From contig NZ_JAEFCA010000001.1 of NCBI RefSeq assembly GCF_016405855.1, positions 457,316 through 521,315 on the forward strand: a DNA stretch of 64,000 bases. The letters run 5' to 3'. The stretch's first letter is position 1. Each line of letters begins with the position of its first letter. This DNA is from Flavobacterium sp. IB48. GTDB lineage: Bacteria > Bacteroidota > Bacteroidia > Flavobacteriales > Flavobacteriaceae. The notes beneath the pieces were generated by a model. It was not told where the DNA came from, did no database searches, and was given only the letters and a program-made list of their open reading frames with translations. A program made the translations under genes and the position numbers. Shown piece by piece: positions 17,346-24,248 of this stretch.

Positions 17346-18314
17346 ATGTCAATATTAATATATGCAGAATCTGCAGAAGGAAAATTTAAAAAAGTTGCTT
17401 TCGAATTAGCTTCTTATGCAAAAAAAGTAGCTGAATCATTAGGAACAACTGTTACAGCTTTAACTGTAAACATCAGCGATGTGAGCGAATTAGGCAAATA
17501 CGGAGTTGATAAAGTTTTAAAAGTAAGCAATGATAAATTAGCTGGTTTTAACGCAAAAGCTTACGCTGATGTTATTAAACAAGCTGCTGAGAAAGAAGGA
17601 ACAAAAGTAGTATTGCTTTCTTCTACAACAGACAGTATTTACCTTTCTCCACTAGTTGCGGTAGCTTTAAATGCTGGTTTCGCTTCAAATGTAGTTGGGT
17701 TGCCAGTTAGCACTTCTCCTTTTCAAGTAAAAAGAAATGCTTTTTCAAACAAAGCTTTCAACATTACACAAATCGATACAGATGTAAAAGTTCTTGGTCT
17801 AGCTAAAAATTCTTACGGACTTTTTGAAAGCGCAGGAGCGGCTGCAGCAGAAGATTTCAATCCAACAATTGGAGACAATGATTTTGGTGTAAAAGTAGAA
17901 TCTGTAGAAAAAGTTTCTGGAAAAGTTTCTATTGCTGATGCAGATATCGTAGTTTCTGGCGGACGCGGACTAAAAGGTCCAGAAAACTGGGGGTTAGTAG
18001 AAGATCTTGCTGCTGTTCTTGGCGCTGCTACTGCTTGTTCTAAGCCAGTTTCAGATTTAGGATGGAGACCTCACAGCGAGCACGTTGGACAAACAGGAAA
18101 ACCAGTTGCAACAAACTTATATATTGCCATCGGTATTTCTGGAGCTATCCAACACATTGCAGGTATTAACTCTTCTAAAGTAAAAGTAGTAATCAACAAT
18201 GATCCTGAAGCTCCTTTCTTTAAAGTGGCTGATTATGGTGTAGTTGGGGATGCTTTTGAAATTGTACCACAATTAACAGAGAAATTAAAAGCTTTTAAAG
18301 CTCAGCACTCTTAA
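17346..18314 (+). CDS. etfA: Electron transfer flavoprotein, alpha subunit
   Basis: A 322-residue FAD-binding subunit. The C-terminal FAD domain is clear: VSGGRGLKGPENWGLVEDLA, then LGWRPHSEHVGQTGKPV, LYIAIGISGAIQHIAGI, and VVINNDPEAPFFKVADYGVV. The segment before the VGQTG motif reads ATACSKPVSD rather than the GASRAAVD form of proteobacterial ETFs; I take this as a lineage variant. It ends before a strong terminator at 18341, closing the etfBA operon. Confidence 0.95.
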   Translation: MSILIYAESAEGKFKKVAFELASYAKKVAESLGTTVTALTVNISDVSELGKYGVDKVLKVSNDKLAGFNAKAYADVIKQAAEKEGTKVVLLSSTTDSIYLSPLVAVALNAGFASNVVGLPVSTSPFQVKRNAFSNKAFNITQIDTDVKVLGLAKNSYGLFESAGAAAAEDFNPTIGDNDFGVKVESVEKVSGKVSIADADIVVSGGRGLKGPENWGLVEDLAAVLGAATACSKPVSDLGWRPHSEHVGQTGKPVATNLYIAIGISGAIQHIAGINSSKVKVVINNDPEAPFFKVADYGVVGDAFEIVPQLTEKLKAFKAQHS

Positions 18315-18340
18315 CACAAAGAATTCTCTTTAAAAATATT

Positions 18341-18388
18341 GCTGCCTAAAAACAAGATGTTGTATCTTTGTTTATAGGCAGCTTTTTT
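18341..18388 (+). terminator. Terminator of etfBA
   Basis: GCTGCCTA...AACAA / TTGTT...TAGGCAGC long stem with a TTTTTT tail. The loop side also contains TATCTTTG, which could be a -7 element for the downstream BFN gene. Confidence 0.8.
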
Positions 18389-18479
18389 GTTCCATATTTT
18401 TTGATTAAAATTGCAGCTTTATTTTTTAAACCAAAACAGTATTAAAATAAGGTGCTAAGTGCCTTTTTTACAAACATAT

Positions 18480-19103
18480 ATGAGTCTAGTAAAATTATCC
18501 ATAAAAGGAATTTCATACAGTCAAACTCAAAATGGCGCCTATGCCTTAATTTTGAATGAAGTGGATGGCGAAAGAAAATTACCTATTGTTATTGGTGCTT
18601 TTGAAGCCCAGTCAATCGCTATTGCTTTAGAAAAAGAAATAAAACCGCCACGTCCGTTAACACATGATTTATTCAAAAATTTTGCTGAAAGATTTGACAT
18701 TGTGGTTAAGCAAGTTATCATTCACAAATTAGTTGATGGTGTTTTTTATTCTAGCTTAATCTGCGAAAGAGATAAAATCGAAGAGATTATAGATGCTAGA
18801 ACTTCTGATGCAATTGCCTTAGCATTACGTTTCAACGCTCCTATTTTTACTTATAAAAACATTTTAGATAAAGCTGGTATTTATTTAAAATCAAACACTG
18901 CTGAAACAGATTCTGGCGCTCAAGAAATTGATGATGTTCTTTCAAACCCTGAAACTTTTGGACACGAAGAAGAAAGCAACCAATCTGGAGACGTTTACGC
19001 AAAACATAGTTTACAAGAACTAAACGAGCTTTTAGATCAAGCCGTTTCTCAGGAAGATTACGAAAAAGCAGCAAAAATTAGAGACGAAATCTCTAGAAGA
19101 TAA
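18480..19103 (+). CDS. Bifunctional nuclease (BFN, DUF151) domain protein with C-terminal UVR motif
   Basis: A 207-residue protein starting MSLVKLSIKGISYSQ. An upstream GTG at 18459 would add seven residues and is less likely. The BFN/DUF151 domain covers about 1-140 (ALILNEVDGERKLPIVIGAFEAQSIAIALE, LICERDKIEEIIDARTSDAIALALRFNAPIF). An acidic linker leads to a UvrB/UvrC-type motif (LNELLDQAVSQEDYEKAAKI) at the C-terminus. Homologues were described with DNase/RNase activity in plants; the bacterial role is unsettled. It is followed by thyA after a repeat-rich gap. Confidence 0.9.
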   Translation: MSLVKLSIKGISYSQTQNGAYALILNEVDGERKLPIVIGAFEAQSIAIALEKEIKPPRPLTHDLFKNFAERFDIVVKQVIIHKLVDGVFYSSLICERDKIEEIIDARTSDAIALALRFNAPIFTYKNILDKAGIYLKSNTAETDSGAQEIDDVLSNPETFGHEEESNQSGDVYAKHSLQELNELLDQAVSQEDYEKAAKIRDEISRR

Positions 19104-19111
19104 ATTTTGAT

Positions 19112-19191
19112 GTTTAATCGTTAAACCGTTTATTCGTTAAATCGATTAAACAAATTTACAATTAAACAGATCCACGATTAAACGATTAAAC
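19112..19191. repeat. Cluster of GTTTAATCG / CGATTAAAC repeats upstream of thyA
   Basis: GTTTAATCG occurs at 19112-19120, and its complement CGATTAAAC at 19143-19151, 19175-19183 and 19183-19191. GTTTAATCGTTAAAC (19112-19126) is itself a dyad. The last copy ends 4 bases before the thyA start codon. Confidence 0.75.
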
Positions 19192-19195
19192 AAAG

Positions 19196-20047
19196 ATGAA
19201 GCAATACTTAGATTTAGTAAAACACGTTTTAGAAAACGGCAATCAAAAAGGAGACCGAACTGGAACTGGAACAAAAAGTGTTTTTGGTTACCAAATGCGT
19301 TTTGATTTAAGTGAGGGCTTCCCAATGGTTACAACAAAAAAACTTCATTTAAAATCGATCATTTACGAATTGCTTTGGTTTTTAAAAGGCGATACAAACG
19401 TAAAATACCTTCAAGAAAATGGAGTCAAAATTTGGGACGAATGGGCAGATTCTAATGGTGATTTAGGACCTGTTTACGGCCACCAATGGCGTAATTGGAA
19501 TAGTGAAGAAATAGATCAGATTTCTGAATTAATTAAAGAATTAAAAACAAATCCGAATAGCAGAAGAATGTTGGTTTCTGCATGGAACCCATCGGTTTTG
19601 CCAGATACTAAAAAGTCTTTTGAAGAAAATGTGGCTAACAACAAAGCAGCATTACCTCCTTGTCATGCTTTTTTCCAATTTTATGTAGCAAGTCCAGATC
19701 CTGAAAAAGGAGAAACAAAAGGAAAACTTTCTTGCCAATTGTATCAGCGAAGTGCCGATATCTTTTTAGGAGTTCCTTTTAACATTGCTTCTTATGCATT
19801 GCTAACTATGATGATCGCACAAGTATGCGACTTAGAACCAGGCGAATTTATTCACACATTTGGCGACGCACATATTTACAGTAATCATTTTGAACAATTG
19901 GAACTGCAATTAACGCGTGAACCAAAACCATTACCAAAAATGATTTTAAATCCTGAGATTAAAAACATTTTTGATTTTGATTTTAATGATTTCACACTTG
20001 TAGATTACGATCCGCATCCTGCCATTAAAGGAAGTGTTGCAGTATAA
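19196..20047 (+). CDS. thyA: Thymidylate synthase (ThyA type)
   Basis: A 283-residue enzyme converting dUMP and methylene-tetrahydrofolate to dTMP and dihydrofolate. [18 protein letters not shown] holds the phosphate-binding arginine. The catalytic cysteine is Cys156 in [33 protein letters not shown] and [15 protein letters not shown] complete the active site. Compared with the 264-residue E. coli enzyme it has small insertions before the catalytic loop and after it ([11 protein letters not shown]). folA, which recycles the dihydrofolate produced, is encoded 0.9 kb downstream on the same strand. Confidence 0.97.
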   Translation: MKQYLDLVKHVLENGNQKGDRTGTGTKSVFGYQMRFDLSEGFPMVTTKKLHLKSIIYELLWFLKGDTNVKYLQENGVKIWDEWADSNGDLGPVYGHQWRNWNSEEIDQISELIKELKTNPNSRRMLVSAWNPSVLPDTKKSFEENVANNKAALPPCHAFFQFYVASPDPEKGETKGKLSCQLYQRSADIFLGVPFNIASYALLTMMIAQVCDLEPGEFIHTFGDAHIYSNHFEQLELQLTREPKPLPKMILNPEIKNIFDFDFNDFTLVDYDPHPAIKGSVAV

Positions 20048-20052
20048 AAAAC

Positions 20053-20080
20053 AAAAATCCGCTTTAATAGCGGATTTTTT
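20053..20080. terminator. Bidirectional terminator between thyA and the CBM48-like gene
   Basis: AAAAATCCGCT / AGCGGATTTTT hairpin with T-runs on both strands, between convergent genes. Confidence 0.85.
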
Positions 20081-20376
20081 TATACAACTAAAACACTGTT
20101 TTCACTTCCAGCGTAATCATTCCATTTATAAGAATCGGCTTCTGGATCATTTACATAATTTCCGTCAATCAGATACTTAAATTCATAAATAGCATCTTTA
20201 ACCAAGTCATAAGTTGCTTTAAAAGTTCCGTTTTTCAATTTACTCAAAGTTCCTTCTTCAGCATTCCAATTATTGAAATCTCCAACAACAGCTGCCGAAT
20301 TTGCATCTTTAGCATCTATTGAAAACGTCACTTTACATACGGGTTTCGTTTTCACAAATTGTTTCTTTAAAGACAT
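20080..20376 (-). CDS. Isoamylase N-terminal/CBM48-like single-domain protein
   Basis: A 98-residue protein made only of an early-set (E-set/CBM48-like) beta-sandwich: KVTFSIDAKDANSAAVVGDFNNWNAEEGTL, then FKATYDLVKDAIYEFKYLIDG and the closing strand SENSVLVV. Such domains in glycogen-branching enzymes, isoamylases and AMPK-beta bind alpha-glucans. As a free-standing cytosolic domain its role is not known. I chose ATG 20376 (MSLKKQFVKTKPVCK), because the nine extra upstream residues look like read-through of the leader. Confidence 0.82.
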   Translation of the reverse strand: MSLKKQFVKTKPVCKVTFSIDAKDANSAAVVGDFNNWNAEEGTLSKLKNGTFKATYDLVKDAIYEFKYLIDGNYVNDPEADSYKWNDYAGSENSVLVV

Positions 20377-20615
20377 AACTATTTCGTTTTTAGATTTATA
20401 CATCTAAAATTAATTAAATTCAATGAAACACTAACTACCTTCAGAAGCGATTTATGATAATACCAAAAACAGCTTAATATTTTCGCTTTATCTGCAATTT
20501 AAAGTGGTTAAAATTTTGTTTTTCAAATTCTTATATCTGCAAAAGGCAAATATTCCATATTCAAAATATTGACTTTCGAAAATAAATTTTAACTTTATAA
20601 TCTCATTTTTATCTT

Positions 20616-20960
20616 ATGGAAAAAGAAGTACACGAACAATACGAATACGCTAGACGCCGATTAAGACAAAAAAAGGTCTTATATTTTCATTTTGTTCTTT
20701 TCCTGCTTGGAAGTTTATTTTTATTTATTGCCAATAAATTTTTTGGATTTGGAGAGGGCACAACTCAAAATTGGTGTATCTGGGGTATTACAATTTGGCT
20801 TTTCCTTTTTATTCTACATTTTATAAAGGTATATATAACGGACCGTTTTATGAATAAAAAATGGGAAAGAGAACAAATTGACCGATTAGTTGCTTTACAG
20901 CAAAAAAGAATCAGTCAGCTAGAATCTTCTATTAATGAAGAGAATGAAAATAAAATTTAG
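20616..20960 (+). CDS. 2TM domain-containing membrane protein
   Basis: A 114-residue protein with a charged N-terminus (EQYEYARRRLRQKK), two transmembrane helices (VLYFHFVLFLLGSLFLFIAN and WCIWGITIWLFLFILHFIKV), and a charged amphipathic C-terminal helix (KKWEREQIDRLVALQQKRI). This is the layout of the 2TM (PF13239) family, which in other proteins is attached to sensor kinases. The function of the solo form is unknown. folA starts 11 bases later, so the two are probably cotranscribed. Confidence 0.85.
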   Translation: MEKEVHEQYEYARRRLRQKKVLYFHFVLFLLGSLFLFIANKFFGFGEGTTQNWCIWGITIWLFLFILHFIKVYITDRFMNKKWEREQIDRLVALQQKRISQLESSINEENENKI

Positions 20961-20971
20961 TTAAGCATACC

Positions 20972-21454
20972 ATGATTATAATGATAGCGGCTGCGGCCGA
21001 AAATAATGCGCTTGGAAAAAACAACGAATTAGTATGGCATTTGCCAAATGATTTTAAAAGATTTAAATCGCTTACTACTGGTCATCATATCATAATGGGA
21101 AGAAAGACTTTTGAAAGCTTCCCAAAACCGTTACCAGATCGCGTTCATATTGTAATTTCTCGTCAAGAAAATTATAAACCAGAAGGATGTATTGTGGTAG
21201 ATAGCATTGAAAAGGCAATTGCACTATGTCCTGAAAATGACGATAGTTATGTTATTGGCGGTGGAGAAATTTATAATCTTGCTCTTCCGTTTACCGATAT
21301 TATCGAGTTAACAAAAGTTCATCATTCGTTTGATGGAGATGCTTTTTTTCCGAAAATCAATAAAAATGAATGGATTTTGGTTGAATCTGAAGAAAATTAT
21401 AAAGATGAAAAGCATCTTTATGATTACACCTATGAAACTTACATTAGAAAATAA
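20972..21454 (+). CDS. folA: Dihydrofolate reductase
   Basis: A 160-residue enzyme reducing dihydrofolate with NADPH. The order of motifs is standard: AAAENNALGKNNELVWHLPNDFKRFK (substrate and Met20-loop region with the catalytic acidic Asp in LPNDFKRFK), GHHIIMGRKTFESFPKPLPDR (NADPH-binding GRKT), and YVIGGGEIYNLALPF. The start could also be the ATG three codons later (MIAAAAENN). It follows the 2TM gene by 11 bases and ends at a hairpin terminator. It completes the thymidylate cycle with thyA nearby. Confidence 0.96.
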   Translation: MIIMIAAAAENNALGKNNELVWHLPNDFKRFKSLTTGHHIIMGRKTFESFPKPLPDRVHIVISRQENYKPEGCIVVDSIEKAIALCPENDDSYVIGGGEIYNLALPFTDIIELTKVHHSFDGDAFFPKINKNEWILVESEENYKDEKHLYDYTYETYIRK

Positions 21455-21457
21455 ATA

Positions 21458-21490
21458 AAAAACATCCTCTTTTAAGGGAGGATGTTTTTA
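21458..21490 (+). terminator. Terminator of folA
   Basis: AAAACATCCTC / GAGGATGTTTT hairpin with a T-tail, directly after the folA stop. Confidence 0.85.
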
Positions 21491-21545
21491 AATAATTGAT
21501 TTTGAAGCCTAACTCGCTCAAGAAAAATTTTGTCTAAAAAAAATC

Positions 21546-21914
21546 ACAAATGTCAAGAAACATTTGTAAAACTGAATAACATTTAATGTTATTGGGACCT
21601 AAATCCCAAACGCCTTTAATAACAAATACCACTAAGATATTAAAGGCAGAAAATTAAAATTTCCAAAAACAAATTTAATCCTAAGAACGTACTTTGCACT
21701 TAAATACAGTATTTCCCCCCAAGAACAATACTTTACAAACTCTTTCAAGAACAAATGAATTACCAGCGCAAAAAAGCAACCACTTGTTTAAGTTATAGCA
21801 ACTTTATCAATCATTAAACTTTAATCATTTTTACTTGAACAAAGTTGCTCATAATACCGTGATTGTACAATACCGCGTTTTAGGGATTTTACCAAAATCC
21901 CTAAATTTAGGGAT
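21546..21914. other. Gene-free region with several perfect hairpins
   Basis: Between the folA terminator and ubiE there is no credible ORF. Perfect inverted repeats are ACAAATGT/ACATTTGT (21546-21567), AATAACATT/AATGTTATT (21575-21593), AGCAACTTT/AAAGTTGCT (21797-21805 with 21841-21849), and TTTAGGGATTTT/AAAATCCCTAAA (21879-21905). The right arm of the last can instead pair with the following TTTAGGGAT (to 21914). It may encode a structured small RNA. No T-run terminator is seen. Confidence 0.4.
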
Positions 21915-22007
21915 GCCAAAACAGCCTGTAAATCTGTTCTAAAACAAACTCTTCAAAACATTTATTTTACAAATTAAAAAACTCAATTACAGTTAAACTA
22001 GATTGTT

Positions 22008-22015
22008 TATATTTG
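22008..22015 (+). promoter_or_regulatory. -7 element of the ubiE promoter
   Basis: TATATTTG 14 bases before the ubiE ATG, so the leader is very short. No clear TTG is seen 17-21 bases upstream. Confidence 0.5.
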
Positions 22016-22029
22016 CCTAAATAAAAAAA

Positions 22030-22761
22030 ATGTCTGAAAAAGTAACTCCGTATAAAGACTCTACCTTAGGTAAAAAAGAGCAAGTAACCCAAATGTTTGA
22101 TACCATTTCTGGGAATTACGATAATTTGAATCGTGTAATTTCATTTGGAATTGATGTTAAATGGCGCAAAAAAGTATTAAAGATCGTATCAGACAAAAAA
22201 CCAAAAGTCATTTTGGATATTGCAACAGGAACTGGCGATTTAGCAATTTTGATGGCACAAACTAATGCTGAGAAAATTGTTGGTCTAGATATTTCTGCCG
22301 GAATGCTGGAAGTTGGAAAAAAGAAAGTTGAAGAAAAAAAGCTTTCTAATGTTATTGAACTAGTTTTGGGCGATTCTGAAAACATGCCATTTGAAGACAA
22401 TTATTTTGATGCTATTACTGTTGGCTTTGGTGTGAGAAATTTTGAAAACTTAGAAAAAGGTTTTGCAGAAATTTTAAGAGTTTTAAAACCAAACGGAGTA
22501 TTTGTTATATTAGAAACTTCTGTTCCAAATAAATTCCCTTATAAACAAGGTTATAATTTTTACAGTAAAAATATACTTCCTCTAATCGGAAAATTATTTT
22601 CTAAAGATAATGATGCCTATGGTTATTTATCCGAATCGGCGGCAGCTTTTCCTTATGGTGAAGCCTTAAACAATATTTTAAGAAAAACTGGGTTTATAGA
22701 TGTTGTGGCAATGCCCCAAACTTTTGGTGTCGCAACAATTTATTCTGCATCTAAAAAATAG
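22030..22761 (+). CDS. ubiE: Demethylmenaquinone methyltransferase (UbiE/MenG)
   Basis: A 243-residue class I SAM methyltransferase. SAM motif I is [16 protein letters not shown] (about 61-76), followed by [18 protein letters not shown] and [32 protein letters not shown], all characteristic of UbiE/MenG. In Bacteroidota, which use menaquinone, it performs the last methylation of menaquinone synthesis, so the name menG is equally apt. porT starts two bases after the stop codon, making an operon. Confidence 0.95.
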   Translation: MSEKVTPYKDSTLGKKEQVTQMFDTISGNYDNLNRVISFGIDVKWRKKVLKIVSDKKPKVILDIATGTGDLAILMAQTNAEKIVGLDISAGMLEVGKKKVEEKKLSNVIELVLGDSENMPFEDNYFDAITVGFGVRNFENLEKGFAEILRVLKPNGVFVILETSVPNKFPYKQGYNFYSKNILPLIGKLFSKDNDAYGYLSESAAAFPYGEALNNILRKTGFIDVVAMPQTFGVATIYSASKK

Positions 22762-22762
22762 T

Positions 22763-23473
22763 ATGAAAAAAGTTGTAATCTTATTTTTATTGGTCTTAAC
22801 GACAAAAGGACATTCTCAATTTGCTAAAAATATGTTTAGTAAAGATCCTATCATTAATCTTGAAAACTGGCAAAAGCAGCGCATCTACTTTGGCTATTAT
22901 CTAGGTTTTAATAGTTTCGACTTTAAATTTGACTACAAAACTCCTGTACAGCAAGATATTCAGGTTAAAAAAACTACTGGTTTTAATGTTGGTGTTGTAG
23001 CCGATTTAAGACTTCAGGAATATATCAACCTGCGTTTTGAACCTGGTTTGTATTATACTAAACGAGATTTATATTTTCCTGGAATAAGCAACAAAGAGAC
23101 CGACTATTTAAGAGAAGTAAATAGTACTTATATTCACTTCCCTTTATTATTGAAATTTTCTGCCTTGCGTACAGGAAATATACGTCCGTATTTAGTTGGC
23201 GGTATGTCTACAACTTTAAATTTATCTAGCAATGCTAAATCTCAAGACGATAACTTTGAGCAAAAATTCAGAGTAAAACAATGGACTGCTGCTTACGAGT
23301 TAGGTTTAGGGATTGATATCTTTACCGAATACTTTATTTTTTCTCCTTCTGTTAGAGGAATGTTCGGCATAACAGATGAACTTATTAGAGATAAAACTCC
23401 AGACAGCCCTTGGACTGGGAATATCGATTCGATGAAATCTAGAGCTATTTTAATAAATTTCACTTTTCATTAA
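22763..23473 (+). CDS. porT: Type IX secretion/gliding protein PorT (SprT)
   Basis: A 236-residue outer-membrane beta-barrel-like protein starting MKKVVILFLLVLTTKGHSQ, a signal peptide. Longer in-frame starts would lie inside ubiE and are rejected. The mature chain has repeated amphipathic strands (RIYFGYYLGFNSFDFKFDY, YINLRFEPGLYYTKRDLYF, YIHFPLLLKFSALR) and ends in FTFH. Length, strand pattern and the position directly behind ubiE match PorT/SprT, needed for type IX secretion of gliding adhesins and enzymes. The identification rests on pattern and context, not on a catalytic motif. Confidence 0.88.
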   Translation: MKKVVILFLLVLTTKGHSQFAKNMFSKDPIINLENWQKQRIYFGYYLGFNSFDFKFDYKTPVQQDIQVKKTTGFNVGVVADLRLQEYINLRFEPGLYYTKRDLYFPGISNKETDYLREVNSTYIHFPLLLKFSALRTGNIRPYLVGGMSTTLNLSSNAKSQDDNFEQKFRVKQWTAAYELGLGIDIFTEYFIFSPSVRGMFGITDELIRDKTPDSPWTGNIDSMKSRAILINFTFH

Positions 23474-23482
23474 AACAAAATA

Positions 23483-24211
23483 TCAACTATTTCGTTTAAA
23501 TTCACTAAGAATAATTGCTGTTGCAGTAGCTACATTTAAACTTTCTGTTTTTTGAAGCTCTCCAAATCTAGGAATTGTTAGACGATTAGTTACTATTTTT
23601 TCAATTTCTCCAGAAATTCCGTTGGCTTCATTACCCATAATAATGATTCCTTCTTGAGGCAATTTGGATTGATAAATATTTTCTCCGTCCATAAAAGTTC
23701 CAAAAACTGGCAGTTTAGTTTGAGCAAGAAAAAGTTTTAAATCAACATAGCTTACATTTACTCTGGTAATTGATCCCATGGTAGCTTGTACGACTTTCGG
23801 GTTATAAATATCTACCGTTTCTTTAGAACAGACAATCTGCTTAATACCAAACCAATCGCATAGACGCAAAATAGTTCCTAGATTTCCTGGGTCTCTAATA
23901 TCGTCTAGTGCCAAAATCAAGCCTGAATCGATTGCCTTCTTTTCGGCTGGAATTTTAAAAACTGCCAAACAAGAATTTGGAGTCGACAAAGCACTTATTT
24001 TTTTCAGTTCTTGTTCATTAATAAGAGTTCGTTTTGAAGCTTGAACCGTTTCAAAATCATTCAATGTGGTGTATAAATGTTCTAATTCAAAATTGGATTG
24101 CAGCAATTCTTGAATTACTTTTACTCCTTCAGCAAAGAATAATTGATTGGCAAAACGCTGCTTTTTTTGATGCAAACTAGAGATAAGCTTTATTTGGTTT
24201 TTACTAACCAT
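23483..24211 (-). CDS. TrmH-family (SPOUT) RNA 2'-O-methyltransferase
   Basis: A 242-residue enzyme starting MVSKNQIKLISSLHQKKQR. An upstream start at 24265 is rejected because it overlaps the tamL promoter and coding start. The N-terminal substrate-binding domain runs to about 95 (FAEGVKVIQELLQS). The SPOUT catalytic domain contains ALDDIRDPGNLGTILRLCDWFG (motif 1), IIMGNEANGISGEI (motif 2) and IPRFGELQKTESLNVATAT (motif 3, trefoil-knot SAM site). It probably methylates a ribose in rRNA or tRNA; the target cannot be told. It is divergent from tamL. Confidence 0.93.
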   Translation of the reverse strand: MVSKNQIKLISSLHQKKQRFANQLFFAEGVKVIQELLQSNFELEHLYTTLNDFETVQASKRTLINEQELKKISALSTPNSCLAVFKIPAEKKAIDSGLILALDDIRDPGNLGTILRLCDWFGIKQIVCSKETVDIYNPKVVQATMGSITRVNVSYVDLKLFLAQTKLPVFGTFMDGENIYQSKLPQEGIIIMGNEANGISGEIEKIVTNRLTIPRFGELQKTESLNVATATAIILSEFKRNS

Positions 24212-24220
24212 AAAATAATG

Positions 24221-24228
24221 TACTTTTG
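24221..24228 (+). promoter_or_regulatory. -7 element of the tamL promoter
   Basis: TACTTTTG 20 bases before the TTG start codon of tamL, in the short region shared with the divergent methyltransferase gene. Confidence 0.55.
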
Positions 24229-24248
24229 AATTAAATATTAAAAAACAC

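Noticed and set aside
22700..22762. Longer start for porT inside ubiE
   Set aside because: It would overlap ubiE by 62 bases, and the signal peptide begins at the ATG 22763.
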